Positions 49,966-62,150 are shown, numbered from the stretch's first letter. The stretch: DNA of 64,000 nt from Phycomyces blakesleeanus NRRL 1555(-) (GCF_001638985.1 NW_017265149.1:539908-603907), one strand, 5' to 3'. A program made the numbers and translations. Notes: generated by a model from the sequence alone, not told the origin.

Positions 49966-51580
49966 CATCCTTGAAAAACCTGAGGAGGCAAGTGACCAGA
50001 TACTATGATAAGTCAAGTGAGATGGTATGAAGAAATTTCAAGAGGTCTGAAGTTCCGCTGTGTATGGCAGGTTATGATTGACAAGGATTGTCACCATTGA
50101 ACAGGGACACCAGCAGATGCTGTACGTCTGTATGTGGTTTAAACTGGGAGGTTTCTCTTTGTATGTCTGATGATAATGATAGTAATAATAAAAGAACAAG
50201 AAAGTGAAAGATATATATATATATAAATATAAAAGCGTTAAAATTTGAAATATGGCTCTTTTAAAGTTCAAAAAATAACGTGACTGTTATAAATTAAAAA
50301 TTGGGATAATGGAGTGGGCCTTGATTGACCAAATATTATGACATGTAAAAATAAGAAGTGTTTTCAATAAAGAAGTAGGTGAAAGTACATCTTGAAGATG
50401 TTGGCTGTAGAATATAAAATATTAATTTTATATATTCCGTTTATTTATTTATTTTATATTCTTATTTGGCAATATATATTTATGTACGCATAAATATTTC
50501 AATCCTTATTTTATTTTATTTTTGAAACATGAAATATATATATATATATAATTGGAACCCTGTCCCCATACCCCCCCCCTGTGTATTTCATATTTTCTCT
50601 CTCTCTCTCTCTTTTCACGTTTTCATGTGTATATATATATTTATGGCTTCTTCTATATAAAGTAATGTTATTTAATTGATTTTATAATTCTTTATAAGTA
50701 ACTGTTATTATTGCCAGGCCTGTGTAGTATATAAATAATAAATATGTATTTTAATTTTTATTATATTATATTATATTTCGCTTTAATGTTTGTGTAATGG
50801 GTTCCCCAGGTAACTTTACAGTAATCACCATTACCATAGTAACAGCACCAACAATAATAGCAGTAGTAGTAACAATAAGTTACCCACATCTGTGTATATA
50901 CATATATGACGAGTCTGACGATTAATGTATCTGGCCCTCTGACCTATATAGACTCGAACCCCCCCCCCCCCCCCCCCCTCCTTCTATCCAATACTCCCCT
51001 TATTCACACACTTACTCACCCTTGTCTTTCTTTCTAAAGTATTATTGCTTCTTATCTATTTAACCCTACCTATACTATACTATATTATATTTTAGTTGCA
51101 TTGTTGGGTTTTTTTTTGATAGCAAACCATCTACACCAGATTTATTGTTAATAAAGACAAACTATTATTAAGTTTGATTGGCTTATTCATTTATTCATTA
51201 ATTTATGCATTGAGCCAAATGCAATAGTTTAAATAACTTCTTTTTTATTTTGTTTGCTTATTTTTATTAAAGCTAAAATATAAAGATGAAATAATTAAAG
51301 CTTGATCATCTATTTTCAAAGTAGTTGATTGAATATGTATATAAAGAGAGAGAGAGAGAGAAAAGCAAAAGGAGATTAAAAATCCTTTCTCACGTGATAC
51401 AGCCATTTTTGTATTTTATTTTATTTTATTTTATTTGTGAGAAAAAAATAAAATAAAATAAAATAAAAAAAGATAATCATCATCATCTTTCCCTTTTTTT
51501 TTTCTTCACAACCCAATACATTTTTATATATATAAATATATATTAGTACTATAAAATAATAATAATAAAAAAACAAAATT
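49966..51580. other. Intergenic region upstream of PEX11
   Basis: Contains poly-C runs near 50570 and 50960, (CT)n near 50600, (GA)n near 51345, and an A/T inverted repeat at about 51415-51470, about 110 bp before the PEX11 start. Possible further transposon debris at 49970-50170. No gene is supported. Confidence 0.5.
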
Positions 51581-52562
51581 ATGGCCATCACACACGCACA
51601 TATCGAAGCCTTCAACCGTTACCTTGCCACCACAGCTGGTCGTGAAAAAGCCTGTCGCTTGGTTCAATACTTTGCTCGCTTCTATGCATTCTACTTGCTC
51701 CGTACTGGCGCACCAAAGGAAGCCATCCAGCGTTGGGCTGATTTGAAGAGCAGTCTCGGTACTGGTCGTAAGTTCTTCCGTCTCTTGAAGCCTGTCGAGT
51801 TTGCCCAGAATGGTGTCAAGAGTCTGGCTATCAAAGATGAAGTTATCCGAGCCGGTACCTTTGTTAAGCAGTTTGGTTACTTTTTCTACTACTGCTGTGA
51901 GGCTGCCAACCTGGTAAATATATATATATATATAAATTATGTTTTTGGAGGGAGAAGGAAAGAAAGGGAAGAAGAGGAAGAGGAAGAAGGGGATGGTTTA
52001 CCTAGTTTGAGCAATCAAACCAACTCAAATCAAAATATCTAACAATGCCATTTTTAAATATATATATATATATTGTTTAGGCCAATACTATCAAGTTCTA
52101 CAAGTTGGAAAACATCAAGACCATTACTCGCTTTGGTTCAAAGTGTTGGTTGGCTGGTCTGACTGCCTCTCTGTTGACCGGACTTTACAAGTTCAAGCAG
52201 CTCGAGGTCCGCGCCCAGATGCTCAAGAAGTCTGCCAAGGCCATGGCCACCAAGCATGAAGACTCGGTCGATCGTTTGGCTGAATTACAGGCAGAGAAGA
52301 AGCAACTGGCAAAGTAAGTTTTTTCTTTTCTTTTCATTATTTATAAAAGAGTGGTCTATTAGTATTTATTGACATGAAGAGGGGAATCAATGGTTGTATG
52401 ATTTGATTTGATTTGATTTGACTTAATATATACTTTTATATTACTTAGGGATGCCTATTCTACTCGCTACCAGTTCCTTCAGGACTCTATTGATATCCTT
52501 ATTCCTTTGGGTGGTCTTGAAATCCTTCCTTTGGATGAAGGTATCCTTGGTTTGGCTGGGTA

Positions 52563-52596
<34 letters not shown>

Positions 52597-52703
52597 AATG
52601 TGGGGTAAAAATAATAATATAATATAAATTTATTTAATTTATATATAGTATGGCTACATCTTTGCTGGCCATGAACACTCAGTGGAAAAAGGTCAACAAA
52701 TAA
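51581..52703 (+). CDS. PEX11: Peroxisomal membrane protein PEX11
   Basis: Peroxin 11 promotes peroxisome elongation and division at the peroxisomal membrane. Exons 51581-51913, 52081-52313, 52449-52559 and 52649-52703 give 243 residues, close to yeast Pex11p. The N-terminal part (FNRYLATTAGREKACRLVQYFARF) contains the amphipathic helix typical of the family; LRTGAPKEAIQRWADLKSSLGTGRKFFRLLKPVEF follows, then hydrophobic GYFFYYCCEAANLANTIKFYKL and the C-terminal DSIDILIPLGGLEILPLDEGILGLAG and a short lysine-rich end. All junctions are GT-AG and in phase. Codons are strongly biased and the coding DNA is GC-rich against its flanks, suggesting good expression. Confidence 0.95.
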
Positions 52704-53202
52704 GTAGGATTATCATACTAGATAATCATATCTTTGTTTGAATATGGAAGTCAGAACAGACAAACCATGAATGAAGATCAAGAGCCACAACTACCAAACA
52801 CAAATTACACGTAAAAAAATAATTTTATACATATTATTAAATAAAACAAAACAAGCAAGCAAGAAAAATGGACCTCTTTGAATCTACTTCATTAGACTCA
52901 TTTAAACCTCTTTGAAATATATAATTTTGTCAAATCTATATAGTCTTTTTCTTTTTTTTTTTCTTTTTTTTTTGAAAATAAATATAAAAAATAATAATTT
53001 AAAGATTACAAATAAAAGTATGAAAATTAATGGAGGGAGGGAGAATTTCACATGTCAAGTGTAAATTACAAGAATAAGCAAGAAAACAAAAACAAAAAAT
53101 AATAATCATGGGTATACAGCTAGTTTATCTATAAACACAAATAAATAGACACAACATGAATAGCATACGATGTATTATAGACAAAGGATAGTTGTATGTG
53201 TT
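52704..53202. other. Convergent 3' intergenic region
   Basis: Lies between the ends of PEX11 (+) and the MFS gene (-). AT-rich, with ATTAAATAAAAC near 52837 as a possible polyadenylation signal for PEX11. No frame is supported. Confidence 0.6.
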
Positions 53203-55556
53203 TTAGGTATGGATCTGGGTGCGCATCACATAGGCTTTGATGCCCAGAGCGGCCAACAGACCTGCTGCAGCAAATGAAGTTGATCCCCAGAATGACATTC
53301 TGACAGCTTCCATGTACGCTTCCCGAACAATGTCTCGGGTTGGCAAGGGCAGTGACCAGAGGTAGTCTGAGCTCTGGCGTACAAGAGGAGCCGAGACGCC
53401 CGGCAAGTCCAAGATATAGAGGTTGTAGGCAAGACGGTTGGACAATATACTTCCCTGGGCAGCAATTCCTGTAATGCCACCCACCTGGTCACACAATGTC
53501 ATGAATGCAACCATGACAGGCACACTTTTATATTATATTATATATATATATATATATATATAATTAGCATTTACATAAAGAAAAATAAATAAAAAAAAAC
53601 TTACTGTTCAATTGAAACAGATGCTTGTGCAGTAATGATTTCACTGTTAATCATGCCTCCACTTCCTATGCCGGTCACAATCATCAGACCCACAATCAAT
53701 CCTCGGCTAGAATCCTTGGCTAGAAACTGGAGCAAACCACAGGCGAGGACCAGAATTGCGAGCGAGAGTCGGGTAGCCCAGGTGTAGCGGCCGGTCCGGA
53801 CGATCACAAAGCCTGTCAGGACATTGAAGATGCAGGCCAGCAAGACCAGACAGAGCAGCTCGAGGTTTGTGGCCATCGAGTCTTCTTTGCGGATCACCGA
53901 CAGATAGAGTGGGATGTAGGTCATCAGGGACTGGAAGCAGCCGCCATATGCAAATGCAGCAATGAGGATCAGGACCGTGCTTCGGTTGGTGAATATTGTG
54001 TGAGGTATGATCGGATCGGCAGCCCACTTGTACTCCCAGCCGCAGAAGATGGCCAAAAGAACGGCCGAGACACAGAGCAATGAGATGACTATAGACGAGT
54101 TCCATGCTTTTATATTCATTACATATATAATAGAAAAATTAAAGGCTGTCAGATAGGCAGATTATTGATTGATTGATTGATGTATATTTTACCATAGGTT
54201 GTTCCTCCCCAACTCAAGGCAAGAACAAGGCAAACAATTCCTGCAATCCACAATCCCATGCCTGCAATGTCTAGCTGGGCTAGTTGGTGACTCAGGACTC
54301 CCTCTCTTCCTGCTGCTGTTATTCCAGTTCGGGTGTTGCCTTCAATTGAGAAGAAAATCAAGACAAGAGCAACCACAGATCTACATACATACATATAAAA
54401 ATAGAAATATTTGTAAGCAATTATTTAACATTATTATTATTATAGTTTAAATAATATATATATAATACTTACATGCCAAGCTTAAAAAAAAAAACAAACG
54501 TCAAAATCAAATGTTAGTATGTTGACATTTATCATGTTTTTTTTTTTAAAAAAAAAGACTTACTGCCATCCAAAACACAGTACGCCAACCAGATTCTGTA
54601 GCTGCATATCCACCTGATATTAAACCAAGACGTTTAGATAAAGCTCATGTTAGTTATACTGAATCTACAAGTATAGATGTATAAATGGATAGTATTTACC
54701 TAATAGAGCTCCTACTATGTAGCCAAGACCCCAAGAGATTCCAAGAAGTGATTGATAGAGACCGATATAACGTACTGGGATATAATCTTTTTTTTTTTGT
54801 AAAATAATAATAATATTAGATTTAATTATTTATTTATTCGTTTAGATCTTACCAGCAACCACAATCTTCATTAGACTATCAAATGCACCTATCCCAAGAC
54901 CAGACAGTGCGCGTGCGACGATCAACATGATCATCGATTGGGCCGCGCCACATAGCACAGTGCCTATGAGGTAACAGCATGTCGCAAACAACAGACACGT
55001 CCTTCGCCCAACCCTATCTGCACCCTTGGCGTACAACGGCTGTGATGTAGAAGCTGTCAAAAGAAAAGACTGATATTCTTTATTTTAAATACACTTCTTA
55101 TATATATATATATATATATTAGTGACAATGTGTTACTTACTGTATTGACCCAACTGTACAATCCAAATGCATTGAATTCTTTATATATATAAGAAAATGA
55201 TTATTAATCATTGATTATTAATCTTTTTGTTTATATCTCGATTTACCTGAGGCTACAAGAGGTAGGTTACTAGCAACAATGATATTGTCAAAGGCAGCCA
55301 AGAATGAAATAACGCACAGTCTAAAAAAAAAAACAAAATTGTATATATTGGTTTCATTTTTATGTTCAAGATTAGTTTGATGAGATTCCTTGAATGAGTC
55401 TCGTATTTTTTTTTTTATTTTTTTTTTTACTTGCGATGCCATGATCCACACTAGGGTTTTGCGATCTATAGGTTGAGTGTCTTGCTTTGAACCCAAGTCG
55501 ACATCGATAACTGTTTGCGTATCACTGTCTATCTTCTCTGTAAGTTCCATAGTCAT
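53203..55556 (-). CDS. MFS drug:H+ antiporter (14-TM, DHA2-like), 10 exons
   Basis: Predicted proton-driven exporter of small molecules in the plasma or vacuolar membrane. Exons in order: 55556-55435, 55320-55247, 55178-55141, 55069-54853, 54786-54700, 54613-54564, 54480-54473, 54380-54193, 54106-53605, 53524-53203; 535 residues. Seen: cytosolic N-terminus, TM1 LCVISFLAAFDNIIVASNLPLVAS, EFNAFGLYSWVNTSFLLTASTSQPLYAKGADRVGRR (motif A region), ARALSGLGIGAFDSLMKIVVA, RYIGLYQSLLGISWGLGYIVGALLGG (motif C-like), GWRTVFWMALGISVVALVLIFFSIEG, and more helices to the end. Exon 7 is an 8-nt microexon. Intron 1 requires a GC donor (GCAAGT, 55434): only this phase-2 end gives WIMAS-LCVIS. The DHA2 subclass rests on length and motifs; the substrate is unknown. 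Confidence 0.85.
54473..54480 (-). other. 8-nt microexon of the MFS gene
   Basis: The bases CTTGGCAT lie between a T-rich TTTTAAG acceptor and a GTAAGT donor. Exon 6 ends in phase 0 and exon 8 starts with one base of a codon. These eight bases are needed to reach the GISVVALVL reading, and they add the LG that fits the family at this position. Confidence 0.7.
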
Positions 55557-57057
55557 ATATACAATTCTTTTAAATATATATATATATATATATATGTAAA
55601 TGAAAGTTTATTATAAAATATATATATAAAGAAAGGGGTAGAAGGAAATAAATAAAATAAAATTGATATATATATATATATAAAGGAGGGAGGAAGGAGA
55701 TCAAATAATTATATATATATATATATAAATGATTCTGTTAAATACCTTAAATTTTTTACTTTTTACTTGTATATAATGTATATAGTCGGGGTTTATTTTT
55801 AATTTTATCTAATATTTTCTTGATTTGAAACCGATTTGATCATTATGATCATCATCATCATTATTATTATTAGTATTAATACTACCTTTTATATATATAT
55901 ATATATTATATAAATGGGTGCTTATATTAATAATATTTTGTATTTCTTAGAGACCCGCATAAACTAATCTGTTGCTATGTTGCAATATTTATATAGAAAA
56001 GAGGGGAGAGGAGAGAAAAGGTTGAAAGATGAGATCAGAGTGCCTGTGGAACTGGTGATACAAAACCAAGAGGACCAAAAAAATAAAATAAAATAATATT
56101 TTTTTTTATCCAAGGTTAATTTAAATCAATGAATGAATGAATGAATAAACCATTATATATATATATATATATATATATATCTGACAAAGACACAGGCCCA
56201 TTTCCTAATTGCTAATAGTATTGTTAAAGAAATAGTATTATATCTGGTGTGGTCAGTTCACCAAAAAACAAAAAGTAACTTTTGGAACAACATTTGTTTT
56301 ATTAATAAGCAAAGAAAATCATCCTTACAAACTGTACAACCCAAAAACCATTTAAACCTTGGATTATTAAGATTACCGCAAAGAGAATATATGTATATGT
56401 TTCATTTTCTATCAATTGATGCCTAAATTGCCTGGTGAGTTTCCTGGATCCCCTACTTATCCACATAATAATATCAATATCATAGGTATAATTTGGTAAA
56501 GGTGGGTTTATTGTATTGAATATACTTGTGATTCTGAAATATATATTTATCCAAAAAACAAAACAAAAAAACCATGGTAACACAGAAGAGTCTCCACAGC
56601 TCATGACTGGCAATATAAAATATTGTATATTTATGCAAATTGGCGGGTTTTTAATAAAAAAAGCACATATATGTAAAAGAGAGAGAGAGAGAGAGAGAAT
56701 TTCAAAATATAAAGGTACACATTCTATTCATTTTAATAAACACACGTAGCATAGAATTGATCAATACCATCTTTTGTAGCTATTAATTTTATGTGCTTGC
56801 AAGTATATAGTGTGTAATATAAAGAAAAATCAATATTTTATTTTATTTTAGACTTCTTTACATATATATATACTTCTTGTACTTGTGTACGTGCGTATAC
56901 ATATACATATACATATACATTACATATGCATATTTATATATATACATATACATATACATTACATATGCATATATATATATATATACGTTTCTCCTTTTCT
57001 TTAAAAAAAATCATCTTGCTTTATTTTATTTTTTGGATTTTACAAGCTATTTAGACT
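55557..57057. other. AT-rich intergenic region
   Basis: Rich in (TA)n runs (55575-55600, 55660-55730, 55890, 56155-56180), TACATATACA repeats near 56890-56980 and a (GA)n run near 56680. One frame at 56302-56613 is listed separately. Confidence 0.55.
56302..56613 (-). CDS. Possible small membrane protein, 103 codons
   Basis: Minus-strand frame MPVMSCGDSSVLPWFFCFVF to VRMIFFAY. It has two hydrophobic segments (about 12-28 and 76-101) around a polar region with WISRGSRKLTRQFRHQLI. No family is recognised and AT-rich DNA readily yields hydrophobic frames, so this is only a candidate. Confidence 0.18.
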   Translation of the reverse strand: MPVMSCGDSSVLPWFFCFVFWINIYFRITSIFNTINPPLPNYTYDIDIIMWISRGSRKLTRQFRHQLIENETYTYILFAVILIIQGLNGFWVVQFVRMIFFAY

Positions 57058-58392
57058 TTAGCCGTCTGTTTTCTTTTTACTATTCTCACGAATACCAGCC
57101 CTTTCCCGGGATTTAGCCACGCCACCGTTATTAACAGTATTGCTGGTACTGTTACTCGTACGTCGTCGTTTGGTGCTGTTCGGTAGTGACCGTTGATCGT
57201 CAACATTGACAAGTATCATGGGTAGATGTCTCCGTCTGGCATTTATAAACCAGTTTGATATCTGATTGAGTGTCAGATTTGTCCGTGTTCTGAGTTCAAC
57301 CTTTTCTTCTTCGGTCGGATAGGGATGGTTGCAATGGTCAGTCAGCCATTGTTTGAGAATCGCAATAATATTCTTTGGTAGATTTCCTCGTCTCTTGCGA
57401 CCATTCTCACCAGTCAGCATTGTCATTGGCTCATCGAGCTGGTACCATTCTTCTGTCTGGCTGTTGTTTGTCCTTCTGGTCGTTAATGATCTTGCCAAGG
57501 TTGATGTCACGGTGTGTGGATTGGCAATATTCGTATTAACAGCAGCACCGATAGCGATAGTATTAGTAGCGATAGTAGCGGTAGTAGCGGTAGTGGTATT
57601 TTTAGTAGTAGGTTGTGTAGTAATTGCCACCCCCTCGTCTTCCTCCTTTGTAAAATAAGGAGTCTTGTTAATTCTTGTGTGTTGCAATGACGGCTGCAGA
57701 TGACGACGATACTGAGGTGGAGTCTGTGGTGGAGAAAGACTTTGACTTTGACTGGCACAGAGTAAGTGTATACTCGAACTTCTGCTTCTTCTATTTTTAC
57801 TCAAACTGGAACTAGAGCTTGTGCTTGGACTAGGACTAGGACTTGAGCTAGGACTTGAGCTAGGACTTGAGCTAGGACTTGAACTTGAACTTGAACTTGA
57901 ATTTACGTTTATGTCTGTGTTTATGTTTGTCTTTCTTTTGGGTCTTGGTTTTTTTTTTGATTTTGGTGTTGTTTTGGGTTTGGGTTTGGGATTGGTTTTT
58001 GTTTTTGTTTTTGTTATTACTTTGTTTGTGTCTGTGTTTGAGATTGTGTTTGAGATTCTGGTTTTGGAGAATGTCAATGAGGATGTTGCTGTCAATCCCA
58101 ATCCTAATCCTAGTGCTGAAGTGGATGTATTTGACATATTTGAAGTGGAGCTTGATGTTGACTTTTTCGGACGAGTGGACTGGATGATGTGACTCCAGTA
58201 CCGACTATTCATACGCAGCATTTCATTGATCTGGATTCTTTTGGCTTCTATTAGACTACATTCTGTGTCCGAGTGCCTGTCATGAAAGAACAGCACGACT
58301 GGACTGAACAGGCGGCGGTGGTGGGTAACAACAATGGCGGTCGATTGGCCATTATGGTCAGAGCGAGGAACAACGTCTGTAGAAAGAGACAT
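57058..58392 (-). CDS. TALE-class homeodomain transcription factor
   Basis: Nuclear DNA-binding protein of the three-amino-acid-loop-extension homeobox class. Single exon, 444 residues, start ATG at 58392. The homeodomain lies at about 332-391: RKRRGNLPKNIIAILKQWL, the loop HCNHPYP (the extra three residues), TNLTLNQISNWFINARRR with the invariant WF-N-R of helix 3 and Ile at position 50, typical for TALE proteins. The N-terminal region has LIEAKRIQINEMLRMN, a possible helix, followed by long Thr/Asn/Lys- and Ser-rich low-complexity segments (TKTKTKTNPKPKPK, SSSPSSSPSS). A basic KRRRTS stretch at ~407 may be a nuclear signal. In fungi such factors act in development or mating; which role applies here cannot be read from the sequence. 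Confidence 0.92.
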   Translation of the reverse strand: MSLSTDVVPRSDHNGQSTAIVVTHHRRLFSPVVLFFHDRHSDTECSLIEAKRIQINEMLRMNSRYWSHIIQSTRPKKSTSSSTSNMSNTSTSALGLGLGLTATSSLTFSKTRISNTISNTDTNKVITKTKTKTNPKPKPKTTPKSKKKPRPKRKTNINTDINVNSSSSSSSSPSSSPSSSPSSSPSPSPSTSSSSSLSKNRRSRSSSIHLLCASQSQSLSPPQTPPQYRRHLQPSLQHTRINKTPYFTKEEDEGVAITTQPTTKNTTTATTATIATNTIAIGAAVNTNIANPHTVTSTLARSLTTRRTNNSQTEEWYQLDEPMTMLTGENGRKRRGNLPKNIIAILKQWLTDHCNHPYPTEEEKVELRTRTNLTLNQISNWFINARRRHLPMILVNVDDQRSLPNSTKRRRTSNSTSNTVNNGGVAKSRERAGIRENSKKKTDG

Positions 58393-59587
58393 CTTTACTT
58401 TACTTTCTTTGTGTGTATGGTAGTGGGACTAACTGAATGAAATAAGGAGAAATATAAAAATAAATAAAGAGAGAGATAGTATATGAGAAAGAAAGAAAGG
58501 AAGGAAGGAAGGAAGGAAGGAAGGAAGGAAGATGAAGAGCTAATTTAAACAAACAAAAAATAATTATATTTGTGTGTGAAAGCCTGTTTATTAGATTTTG
58601 ATATATGTACATCTATGTATGTATCTGTTTGTTGTGTTTATATTTATTTCAATTGTATATACAGTATATTTTAATATGCATATAAATAAAGCCAAGTTGT
58701 ATATTACACTCTAATGACACTACAGCGTTTCTGGTGCAAATCTACTTGACTTGACTTGACTTTACTTGATCAAATTGAATAGCACCATACTTGACTACTT
58801 GGATTATTTGTATAAATATTTGGACTATTTAAAGGCATATTTAGTTTTACATATTGTTTCTATTGATGTCGATGAAATATAAATTATTGGCTTACAAGCC
58901 TTGGCCTTAATCTGTATTTAATCACAAGCCAATAAATAAAAATAACAATGACAGCATATATTAATAAAACAATAACAAAAAACAGCAGTGGCTTCAGTAT
59001 CAGCAAGACGATTAGCACTATTAACCATGTAGGTTTATTCATAGATCTAATGTGCTCTAGAGAAATAGTGGTTTTGTGCCTATCATGGTTTAGAAACCCA
59101 ATCTTATTTTGTATGCCTTATTTCTTTTTAAAAGATAGGGGAAGAATCTATAATTATTTTGTCTGCAACCATTTGACAGGTACACCAGAGATAATCATCA
59201 GCCTTTGTGTAAAATTAACAGCTATACTTTAACATCTTGCATACTACAGATCTATCTATCTATCTATCTATCTATGTATTATTTGTATCAAAGGCAGCCA
59301 AGATCAGAATCTCAATACCCAGCATTGGGGTCTAAAATCACAACCATCAATTTTAATTCCAAAAGAAAGAAAAGCCAGCCAGCCACTATAGTTGGATAAA
59401 TAAACATCCGTACCCCTTTCAACTCAAAAAAAAAAAAAAGAAAACTCTTTTTTGTTCCTCTCTTTTTCTCTCTCTCTCTCTCTCACTTACTTACTTACTT
59501 ACTTGATACAATATATATATAATTTGATATATAAATATACAATATATATATAAATTAAAATTTGATAAAAGAAAATAATAATATAAA
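58393..59587. other. Divergent promoter region between homeobox and HAD genes
   Basis: Contains GGAA tandem repeats (58496-58530), GACTT repeats near 58750, (CTAT)n near 59250 and (CT)n near 59470. No gene is supported. Confidence 0.55.
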
Positions 59588-60670
59588 ATGCCACCACTTC
59601 ATCGAGAACCTCGTAAAATAATAGCAGTTTCTCTTGACCAGACACTGGCACATACACTCGAAGCACTGATTAGCTGGCATAACCAAGTTCATCAGACCCA
59701 CCTCCATCTCTCAGACTTTGACACGACAGATTACTCCAAGGTCTGGGGGGGATCCCATCAAGAAAGGGATGCCAAGATGCGCGAGTTTTATGAATCAGAC
59801 AACTTCAAACGTATCCGGCCCATTGATGATTTTGCTCTCGAGACCCTCAAGACTCTGAAGCGCCGACGGTTTTCGCTGGTCATCATTACCTCGCGGCAGC
59901 AGTGTGTTGCCGAGCTGACGAAGAAGTTTGTCGATCGACACTATCCCGGTCTATTTGAGAGCATTTACTTTTGCAATTTTGGGATGTCCGATACAGCCGA
60001 CCAGCTGGACTATGTGTCAAAACCAAAGTCTGCAATCTGTCAAGAAATCGGAGCAGATGTCCTGATTGACCACCGCCTCGATCATGCACTGGACTGTGCT
60101 GCGCTTGGGATTGATGTGCTGCTCTATGACCGCCGAGGACAGTACAAGTGGAGCCATGTGGATCGAGCCCGTCCTCGGCCCAAGGCTACTCTGACATCGA
60201 CATCCCGCCGTCTCTACCAACGAACCCCACCGCGAGTCTTGCCGTCCAATGTCAAGCGTATAAAGAGCTGGAAGGAGGTCATTAGCCACTTTCCAAAGCC
60301 CCGTTCTCCCCTTCGATTCTGTCATTTTCCCATTCCTCAAGATGATTATTGCAGTAATACCAATACCAACATCAACAACAGCAATAGTAGTAGTAGTAGT
60401 AGTAGTAGTAGTAATAACATTGTTTCTTCTTCTTCCTCTTCTTCTTCATTATCGTCATCGCCATCGTCATCATTATCTTCTTCTATTACTGTCAATTCCA
60501 TTTTAACCCCTGCCACAACTCCAATATCTTCATCTACTTCTTCTTCTTCTTCTTCTTCTTCTGCTAGTTCAGTTAATTCTAATTCTAATTCTAATTCAGT
60601 TAATTCTAATTCTAATCCCACCTCAACTCCAACCCCCACTCCATGGAAGGATTCCCTTGTCTGGGTCTAA
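59588..60670 (+). CDS. HAD-superfamily 5'-nucleotidase-like protein, probably inactive
   Basis: Single-exon, 360 residues. Residues 1-205 follow the HAD-fold 5'(3')-deoxyribonucleotidase-like family: IIAVSLDQTLAHTLEALISWHN, FDTTDYSKVWGG, IITSRQ (motif II, Thr101/Ser102), KPKSAICQEIGADVLIDHRLDHALDC (Lys and motif IV) and VLLYDRRGQYKW. Active members carry D-x-D at motif I; here it is Ser15-Leu-Asp17, so the nucleophilic Asp is missing and only the second Asp remains. Motif IV reads I-D-H instead of the usual I-D-D. Phosphatase activity is therefore doubtful and a binding or regulatory role is possible (inference). The C-terminal 100 residues are Ser/Asn-rich low complexity encoded by AGT and TCT triplet repeats. 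The start at MPPLHREPRK is preceded by AT-rich leader DNA. Confidence 0.8.
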   Translation: MPPLHREPRKIIAVSLDQTLAHTLEALISWHNQVHQTHLHLSDFDTTDYSKVWGGSHQERDAKMREFYESDNFKRIRPIDDFALETLKTLKRRRFSLVIITSRQQCVAELTKKFVDRHYPGLFESIYFCNFGMSDTADQLDYVSKPKSAICQEIGADVLIDHRLDHALDCAALGIDVLLYDRRGQYKWSHVDRARPRPKATLTSTSRRLYQRTPPRVLPSNVKRIKSWKEVISHFPKPRSPLRFCHFPIPQDDYCSNTNTNINNSNSSSSSSSSSNNIVSSSSSSSSLSSSPSSSLSSSITVNSILTPATTPISSSTSSSSSSSSASSVNSNSNSNSVNSNSNPTSTPTPTPWKDSLVWV

Positions 60671-61646
60671 TCTTTCACTTTCTTTCTTTTTTTTTTTCTC
60701 CATTGTAAATCTTCCCTATCGTTTTTTAGTTTTGTGTTCATTTGATTGAATTCTGTATATTTGGTGTTACGCTGCTCTTCAAAACAAAACAAAACAAAAA
60801 ACACACACACACAATATATATATAAAAACACACACAAAGGAAATAAAGAAAAAGAAAAAAGAAAAAAAGAGTACCAGAAACCCTTTTTCTTTATTTTTTG
60901 TAATTTTCATTTTTTACTCTTCTTCTTCTTTTCTTCTTTCCTCCTTTCTTTACCTCTTCTTTCGCTCGTCTCTCATTTCTCTACACTCATTTTCCACTCA
61001 CCTATTCACTCATTCACTCACTCACTCACTCATTTTGATCTGGAAGAATATTTGTTAGTTGAAATACACATCAAAGATTCTCTTGTCTACCTATCTTTCT
61101 CTCCTTTTTACTTCTTTTACACAAAATATATTAAATATATTTATTTTCTAAAAACCAAAAAAAAAAACCAAAAACAAAAAAAGGTACAAAAAAATAATAA
61201 TCAGTAAATATCATTATCTTAATTTTTTGTTTTGTTTTTAATTTTGATTTCACTACAAATCATTTACAACTTGATAATAATAATTTATTTAATTTATATA
61301 TTAATATTAATATTAATTTATTTAATTTAATTTATTTTATTTTATTTTATTTTATATTTCGTCACGCCTTTTTTTTTGTTACAAAAAAAAAAAAAAAGGT
61401 TAAAAAAAACAGTCTTTTAAATATATATATATTATATATACACTTTTTTTTTTCTATACAAAAAAAAAGAAAAAGAAAGTGTGTGACCCTCTCTATTGAC
61501 CTACTACGAGTCCAGGAGTCTAACGCTTCTCTCTCTCTCTCTTTTATATATATAATACGTATAACCATCACTATTACTACTCCTCTTCTTCCTCTTCCTA
61601 TTTCTTTTATATATTTTCCCTCCTGCCAGGGCTCCATCATCCCATC
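60671..61646. other. Intergenic region, pyrimidine-rich promoter of the kinase gene
   Basis: Long pyrimidine tracts (60880-61030, 61520-61620), (CA)n near 60800 and CACTCACTCA repeats near 61010. No gene is supported. The CT-rich block directly before 61647 is likely 5' leader of the kinase gene. Confidence 0.55.
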
Positions 61647-62115
61647 ATGGCATCCGACATTCCTTCTTCAAATACCGGACCACCTACCCCTCAAACTCCG
61701 AGTCACCATCCCCATGACACTCTTGCTCCTTCTTCCACTACGGCAAATAATATCTCTTCTTATGCACCTTCCGACTTACCTTTTCCAAGACAGACCTACC
61801 CACAACAACGAGCATACTCTGTCACCGCCATGCCCCACGAACTACAACGCACCGTCCAGCGACAGCAGCAGCAGCAGGCCGAACAACAACAGCGCCAGTT
61901 ACAGGAACAGCCCTGGTGGCAGTACTATTACCAACTCTACCACTACCACCCTCCCCTCGGCAGAAAACCGACCGTATTCGGACCATATCTTTTGTTACAG
62001 ACCCTGGGAGAAGGTGAATTTGGTAAAGTAAAGCTTGCAATTCACATTGAAACAGGCCACGAGGTAAATATATATTTATATTTATATTATTATTATTTAC
62101 AAGATATATATATAT

Positions 62116-62150
<35 letters not shown>

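Noticed and set aside
60746..61207. 153-codon Phe/Leu/Ser-rich plus frame
   Set aside because: Encoded by pyrimidine tracts in the kinase upstream region; no family motif or conserved composition.
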